Positions 58,201 through 64,000 of a DNA stretch of 64,000 nucleotides are shown in pieces. Source of the DNA: Anthoceros angustus (lineage: Eukaryota > Streptophyta > Anthocerotopsida > Anthocerotales > Anthocerotaceae); NCBI GenBank assembly GCA_010909165.1, contig MU008162.1, positions 1,922,001-1,986,000 on the forward strand, in the 5' to 3' direction. Positions within the stretch are counted from its first letter, which is position 1. Every line of letters starts with the position of its first letter. Both the position numbers and the translations under genes were made by a program. Below the pieces are notes generated by a model. It searched no databases. It was given only the letters and a program-made list of their open reading frames with translations, and had not been told where the DNA came from.

Positions 58201-58660
58201 GATAGTACAACAAGTATTTTTCATGATTTTATCTGCTAACAAATTTCAAATCGTAACCGTATATGTCGTATGACACAAGATAGTTAAAAATATCTATTTG
58301 GTAAGTATATTTTATGTAATATTCCATGAGTACAAAATATATTATATAGATTTTTAATGATAACATAAGATGATTCTTACTTACTGGTTAATTGGTTCAA
58401 CCATGTCTACTTATTCAATAGAGTGCTTATGATTTTAACTTGTTTTGCGAAATAATGATGGTTGTCAAGAAACTACTGGTTTTCTTGGTCGGGTCAGTCA
58501 ATGCTCGACTTATCAATTTATGTGGTAATTTTTATTTACTTTTATATAAATATATTTAATAATATAATAAAAATTATAAAAATACACATGTTTTGTTACG
58601 CAGGGTGAAAGTGGTTTAGGATGTAGTGAAATTTGAAGCTTGTCCTTGCGGAAGGTGAGA

Positions 58661-59488
58661 GTTCTTGGCTGTAATCTTGAGCCAATGGCATTATGACTTT
58701 TCTTGATGTGATCGGCCACGGTACTGGCCCAATCAGGTCGGCGCAAACGGAATCTGTCAGTAAGCAAAAGCGGGCAACGGAACGGAACGTATCGTGGTTG
58801 GAAACTCGGACGTAAATTTTCGTTTGAGTCGACTCGAGTGCAGCTGCAGCACAGTACGAGCGTTGTGCGTGGAGAGAGGGGCGGTTGGTTTATATTCGAA
58901 GCACAAGGCCGCAGCTGGCTGCTGTGTGCTGTGCTGCGGACTTGTCTGCCTGCCTGCCCGCCTTCCTTGCTCGCGTGAACTCTCACCCTCGGTTTCGCAC
59001 GGAAGACGCCGCCGGACTGCCTGCCGGCAGATGAGCGCAGCGCAGCGAAGCAATGGACTCTGCGTCTCCCTCCCTGCTGCTGGTCCGGACGCTGGTGCGA
59101 GCTGGAGCCCGAGCTGCAGCTGCAGCTGCTGCTTCAGCAGACTTGTGATGTCCTGCGCTCCGGGCGGCGGGAACGGGACGGGGACGGGACGTGAACGGCC
59201 CTCTCTGCTGTCCCTGCTCCCCCTGTCCCTGTCCCTGTCCCAGCTGCTCCTTGCCAGGCGCCTGCTCCTGCTCCCAAGCCTCCTCGCCTTCTCCTTGCAT
59301 TGCCGCCTCTGGAGCTCGTGATGGCAGGCGGAGCGTGGCGCGGGATGTTGCGCTGCGTATGTGAGGTGTGGTTGAAATTGTGATCAATTGGCATTGCGCG
59401 GGGATTGAACGGAGGGAAGGAGATAAGGAAGCGAGGGAGGGAAGGAGGGAAGAGGAAGGATTGTGGTGTTTGATGTTTTTCTGTGGCC
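58661..59488 (+). promoter_or_regulatory. RDR promoter and 5' leader
   Basis: Unique sequence from the outer end of the palindrome to the RDR start. It includes GC-rich CTGCCTGC blocks, a CCTGTCCCTGTCCCTGTCCC microsatellite near 59223-59242, and purine-rich GGGAGGGAAGGAGGG just before the start. I see no other gene. Confidence 0.45.
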
Positions 59489-62400
59489 ATGGCGGTCAAC
59501 AGCAGCGTGCATGTTGTGGTTCCGAAGGGAGTGATTGAGGAGGAGCTCAAGGAGTTCATGGAGACCAAGGTCGGGCCGCTCTCGGGTTGGTCAATTCACA
59601 TCAAGAAGAGGTATTCGCCGAGCAGGGATGTCGGATACGCGCTGCTGCAGTTTGAGGAGCAGAGGCACGCGGAGAAGGCGTGCGAGCTCTCGGCGGACAA
59701 CAAGCTGCATCTCAGGAGCGGGAATTTGACGGTGACGCGCACCAAGTATGACATCAAGCAGGGCCCGTCTTACGGACTGGAGCGGTGGGGGAGCGGGACC
59801 TTCCATGGCGGTTGCCTTGTGTCCGACACCGATTTTAAGCTCATGTGGGATCCGGAGGTGGCCGCGGTCGCTGAGTTCGATTTCCGTGCCAAATTGTTGC
59901 GGCTTGTGTTTAAACTTAAGCGCGAGGAAGACTGCGAGTGCAAGCTGGAATTTCCGTTTCACCAGCTGCATCTTACTGCGCTTGCGCTGCGGAAGGAGCA
60001 GTACAAGGCCTTGCTCAGGCTGCACCAGCTATCTGCTTCTACCGAAGACTTAAAGGCGTTGCTGTTGAAGGTGAGTTCGCTTCCTGCTCCTCCACTTCCT
60101 GCCTGCTGCTGCTTCCTCGCTGTTGTGCTTCTCCCGCTGTTTTCCCTACAGTTGCTTCTCCTGCTTGTTTCCTGGTTCTCCTGCAGCTTCCTCTGCGTCT
60201 CTGACTGCTTCCTCTGCGTCTCACGCTGGCTGCTTCCATCTGCGTCTCCTGCTGCTCCCTCTCTCTGCCTCTCCTCTTGCGGTGTCCCTTTGGTTCTCGC
60301 GTTTACCTGCCGCTGAACGTGGCTGGCTGTCGAGCTGCAGCCAGATTGGGCTCCGCAAGTTTTCAAGCGATCTTGCAGGGAGGTGGTGCCGCCGCCAAAA
60401 GAGTCCGTGCTTAACTCTATCCATGAGCTTTGCAACGACAAGAGCTTCCACAATGTTGGAGAGCCTGAGGAGGTCTGGACCAGAATGGGAGATCTGCTTC
60501 CCGACTACCCCATTGCACAGTGTCGTCAGTTTCTGGTGCTTGTCTCTAATGTTTCGGACGAAGAGAGCAAGAAAGTTTTGGAGATGCTTGGAGACTATGC
60601 TGTGGTTGCCCCTGCAGGAAGGCAAGTGTTGGAGACCCAAATGCACCTCTACTATGCTTTCAAACAGCCGTTTGGGCCTGTGCTCGACTCTCCGCACATG
60701 AATGGCCTTCCCTTTGAGCTGTATTTCAAGCTCCATAGCTTGGTACATTTTGGGACATTGGCGGCACCGAGCTTGACACCCCAGTTTCTGGCCATGATCC
60801 GGCCCTCTTATGAATCTCCTTTAGATTGGACTATGCAGGCTTTAGAGAAGATGGGGATCGAGGAGGGCCTTGTGTCTGATCCGATGAAGTATGTTCGGGA
60901 TGCACTGGACAGAATCAGTCAGGAGTCAACTTCCTTGAAAGCTGCTGGGGAGTGCCGATCTCGCACGCACCATGGCCACTATGTCTGGGTTCGGCGTATG
61001 TTAGTCACTCCATCCAGGATTCTGTTCTCTGGACCTGAGCTAGAGCCCTCTAATCGGGTCACTAGGCATTTCGTGAAGCACATCGACTGCTTCCTTCGTG
61101 TAGTCTTTGTGGAGGAGGATTTGAGCCCGCTGCAGTATCAAGCGCTGGCTAAGCCCATCAGGAGCTTTGATTCGGAACTCCGCCCTGAGTCTACGGCAGT
61201 GCACCAGAGGATAAGGAAAATAATGGACGGGTTCTGGATTGCTGACAAGAGGTTCGAGACTCTTGCCTTCTCAACTAGTCAGCTTCGGGAGAAGTCACTT
61301 TGGATGTTTGCAGCTCCCAATTCTCAAGTAACTTGTGAAACCATCAGGAAATTCATGGGGGACTTTGGTATGATTCGGAATGTTGCCAAGTATGCTGCTC
61401 GTATGGGGCAGTGCTTCTCTGCAAGCACACCCACTTACGATGTCCCTACTAGCCAGGTTCAGCGTATTCCAGATATTTTCACCACGTGTAACGGTATCAA
61501 GTACAACTTCTCGGATGGCATTGGTAAGATATCAGTTGCCTTTGCCACGGAAGTTGCCAGAAAGTGTGGATTCATCAAGTCCGATGGAAGAGTTCCTTCC
61601 GCATATCACATCCGTTATGGTGGCTATAAGGGAGTTGTGGCACAAGATCCTGCTGTACAGTCCAACATGACACTCTTTCTGCGGGAAAGCATGTGTAAGT
61701 TTGAGTCTACTCACAGTGGGTTTGAAGTGATTAAATGCAGTACGGCAAAGCCATGCCACCTCAATCGTCAGATTATTACATTACTGTCTACTCTGGGCAT
61801 TCCAGATGAGACCTTTGAACACATGCTGAACTATGTGCTAGGGGAGCTGGATGCGATGCTGCATGATCCAGCTAGGGCTCAGCAGTTCTACTCTGGTGAT
61901 ATGTTGGCTGGCTTGCTGAACGTTGGGTTTGATCCTTCACTTGACCCACACTTAATTAGCGTGCTGCGAACCATGCGTGCATCACAACATTTTGATTTGC
62001 AGAAGAAGGCACGTATCCCAGTGAGGAAGGGTAGGATGATGCTAGGTTGTCTTGATGAGGCACGAACTCTGCAGGGTGGTGAAGTTTTCATTCAAATTTC
62101 TCCTCTGGCTACAGATTGTGGTGTGATGGAAGACAGCAATCTGTCTCAAGTAATTGTAGATGGAAAAGTTTCGACTTACATTGTGACAGGGGATGTAATT
62201 GTCACCAGAAGTCCTTGCCTGCACCCTGGTGATATCCGACGGTTGCGTGCGGTAGACAAGCAGAGTTTGAGGCATATGGTGGATTGTGTGGTGTTTCCTC
62301 AAGTCGGCATCAGGTACTTGCTCCTCAGGAATGAGGACTGCTTGAACGCTGGCCCTCTTTTTTTCTTCCTTTCCTGTTCACGATGTTCCCTTTCTAATAA

Positions 62401-63434
62401 ATTGCCATCTATGATCAGGCCTCATCCCAGCGAATGTTCAGGTGGTGATTTGGATGGAGACGAGTATCATGTAATCTGGGACCCTCGCCTGATTCCTTCA
62501 AAAGTGGACGCACCTATGGACTACAAACCACCTCCAGATACAAAACTGGATCATATACCTACGATTCAGGTACTGCTCATTCACATGCTTATTTGAAAAG
62601 CACACGGTAGGGCTTGAACATATCTCATGGTCTCCCCCCTTCATGCAGGAAATCAAAACTTTCCACGCAGATTCTTCTATGAACCCGGCACTTGGTGTCA
62701 TCACAAATGCGCATGTTGTTATGGCAGACAAATCTCCTGCCCGAGCTCGAGACAAACGGTGTGTGCAACTCGCAGAGTTGTGCTCAATTGCCGTTGATTT
62801 TCCTAAAACAGGTATTCCAGCGTATCTACCAACGGACCTGAAACCCAAAGAGTACCCAGATTTTATGGAAAAGGAGCACACAGAGATCACGTATGAGTCC
62901 ACCACTATCTTGGGAAAGCTCTGGAGGCAGGTCAAACGGTCAGGACTGGAGTTACTTCCAGAGTTTATATCTCCGACAAAGGACTCTATATCCCGAGCCT
63001 TTAGTCCCTCTTTTGTTGTAGATGGGTATCAGGATTATCTAGAGATCGCGGAAATTCATAAGAACTGGTACGACAAGAAGCTGATTGGATTGATGAATCG
63101 GTATGGGATCAAGAGTGAGTCTGAGATCTGTTCAGGTTTCATTTTAGGCCTGTCTCCTCGATATCGCAAGCGGGGTGCGGACGAACAGGAGAGAATTGCT
63201 GGGGTCATGAAAATTCTCTCCAACGAAGCGAGGACGACCTTCGAAGACGACCAGGGCAACGAACAGGAGGCCAATGCGAAGGTTTCGGCCTATTATTATG
63301 TGACTTATCACGAGACCTACTACGAGAAGAGTTTATCAGCAAGTGGGTCAAATGTGCACCTGCTGAGTTTCCCATGGCTGTTTTGGGAGCGGCTCGTGAG
63401 CATCAAGGGAGCCAAAGGTGCCCCAGCCCAGTGA
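59489..63434 (+). CDS. RNA-dependent RNA polymerase, RDR1/RDR2 clade
   Basis: Copies single-stranded RNA into double-stranded RNA for Dicer-based silencing. Four exons: 59489-60070, 60341-62313, 62419-62569, 62649-63434, with GT-AG introns (270, 105, 79 bp) and frame kept, giving 1163 residues against about 1110-1130 in the family. Residues 1-90 look like the RRM-type N-terminus of RDR1/2 (VHVVVPKG, DVGYALLQFEEQRHAEKACE). The catalytic core includes SDGIGKIS (about 565), VRKGRMMLGCLDE (about 760), CLHPGDIRRLRAVD and, at about 862-866, the double-psi barrel active site DLDGD within ECSGGDLDGDEYHVIWDP. The C-terminus (LGVITNAHVVMAD, AVDFPKTGIPA, YYVTYHETYY, LLSFPWLFWERL) matches RDR1/RDR2 and not the RDR3-5 DFDGD clade. 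I cannot decide between RDR1 and RDR2. The ATG has a good context (gccATGGC). Confidence 0.93.
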
Positions 63435-64000
63435 CTTTTTTCTTTGGGCAGCGTTGGCTTGATGATCTGATACGACCTCTTTCCAAGCATTTTCTGCAGA
63501 GGTGGAATAGATACTTCAGTAGAATTTTGTCTCTGTCGCCTGGGGAGGTTCTCTACAAGATTTTGAAAACCAAGTGTATCCCATCTGATCATTTCCCTCA
63601 TAGAGTTATCTATGAGGGTGACATCATGCCTTCCTGATCACTAGGAACAGGGTAGTCTAATTGCATCATCCTGCGTGGGCCACAGGCTGATCTCTTTGCT
63701 TGCTCTCTCTGTGATTGCCTTCAATGCGCAGTAGGAATGTCTAGTCAGGAGACTTCAAACTTTAACCATTTCAAGACCTGCAGATTGTTACTGACGTTTG
63801 GATGACACCACTCTCGGAGCACCCTTGCTTGTAGTAGACCTAATACCTTTCTACTCCATCGAGCTGTTCCCTGGTGGTGGTACTCCACCAGACTGAAGTT
63901 TGGTTGCTGGTGGTAGTCCTCTACCAAACTGTTTTTTAGGATAACTATACAACTTGGCTGAAAGAGTGTGTGGACTTATTTGTTGTCGGACTCCATTGTA
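63435..64000 (+). other. RDR 3' flank
   Basis: Sequence after the RDR stop codon. A short frame at 63374-63637 overlaps the gene end in another phase and has no recognisable content. Around 63860-63935 there are short TGGTGGTAGTCC / CTACCA inverted motifs. No further gene is seen. Confidence 0.5.

Larger units (their letters stand above)
50620..58660. repeat. Palindrome, right arm
   Basis: About 8.0 kb, uninterrupted, pairing with 43957-50478 and 22771-24059. It carries the intact SEN2 (minus) and RPL12 (plus). At about 57480 it shows the empty site of the Copia insertion. A local duplication (58060-58210, AAAGAGTCTAAA and ACTTGAGTCGCATG blocks) is specific to this arm. The stretches 55900-57480 and 57480-58660 have no gene I can see and are AT-rich. 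Confidence 0.95.

Noticed and set aside
58983-59568. Overlapping frames around the RDR leader
   Set aside because: Low-complexity GC-rich leader sequence; the RDR start at 59489 explains the region.
1-64000. tRNA, rRNA or snoRNA genes
   Set aside because: I looked for A/B-box and TTC-type loops and rRNA-like blocks and found nothing convincing; a covariance-model scan would be needed to exclude intronic snoRNAs.

Overview
The window is nuclear DNA of a green plant. The evidence is plant-type ribosomal protein genes with telo-box and TGGGCY promoter motifs, a plant-clade RNA-dependent RNA polymerase with an N-terminal RRM-like region, plant-type Copia and Gypsy retrotransposons primed by initiator-Met tRNA, and GT-AG introns of mostly 75-270 bp. 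The short introns and a repeat carrying a DUF7869-like ORF fit a non-seed plant (bryophyte, lycophyte or similar) better than a typical seed plant, but I cannot name the species.

Layout. 1-3.7 kb: a divergent pair of ribosome genes, RPP0 (minus) and RPF1 (plus, 11 exons), sharing a 0.7 kb promoter. 3.7-22.7 kb: a wrecked minus-strand Gypsy element (LTR/PBS, gag, protease, integrase zinc-binding part). It is interrupted between protease and the rest of pol by a DNA transposon with perfect 23-bp terminal inverted repeats, which carries a DUF7869-like gene and unrecognised minus-strand frames. A mariner-like MITE sits in the Gypsy LTR region. 22.8-58.7 kb: a giant palindrome with arms of about 8 kb and a spacer of about 140 bp. 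Each arm carries RPL12 and the tRNA-splicing endonuclease gene SEN2, transcribed divergently from a shared promoter. Both RPL12 copies look intact; only the right SEN2 copy does. The left arm is split at 24.06 kb by a minus-strand Copia element of 19.9 kb with CCTCT target duplications, itself filled with nested and GC-rich material. 59.5-63.4 kb: a full-length RDR1/RDR2-clade RNA-dependent RNA polymerase gene just outside the right arm.

Quality warning. Between 4 and 42 kb there are six direct tandem duplications of about 1.2-1.7 kb. Their two copies differ almost only by short indels in GC-rich parts. In those I compared at both ends, the left copy is clean at its left end and the right copy at its right end. 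This looks like unmerged contig-end overlaps, so lengths and broken frames in that interval should not be taken literally. The gene regions do not show this pattern.

The coding genes that can be trusted are RPP0, RPF1, RPL12 (two copies), SEN2 (one intact copy and one pseudogene) and the RDR gene. Four of the five families serve ribosome or tRNA production. The fifth makes double-stranded RNA and lies beside a locus that could fold into hairpin RNA if transcribed through.
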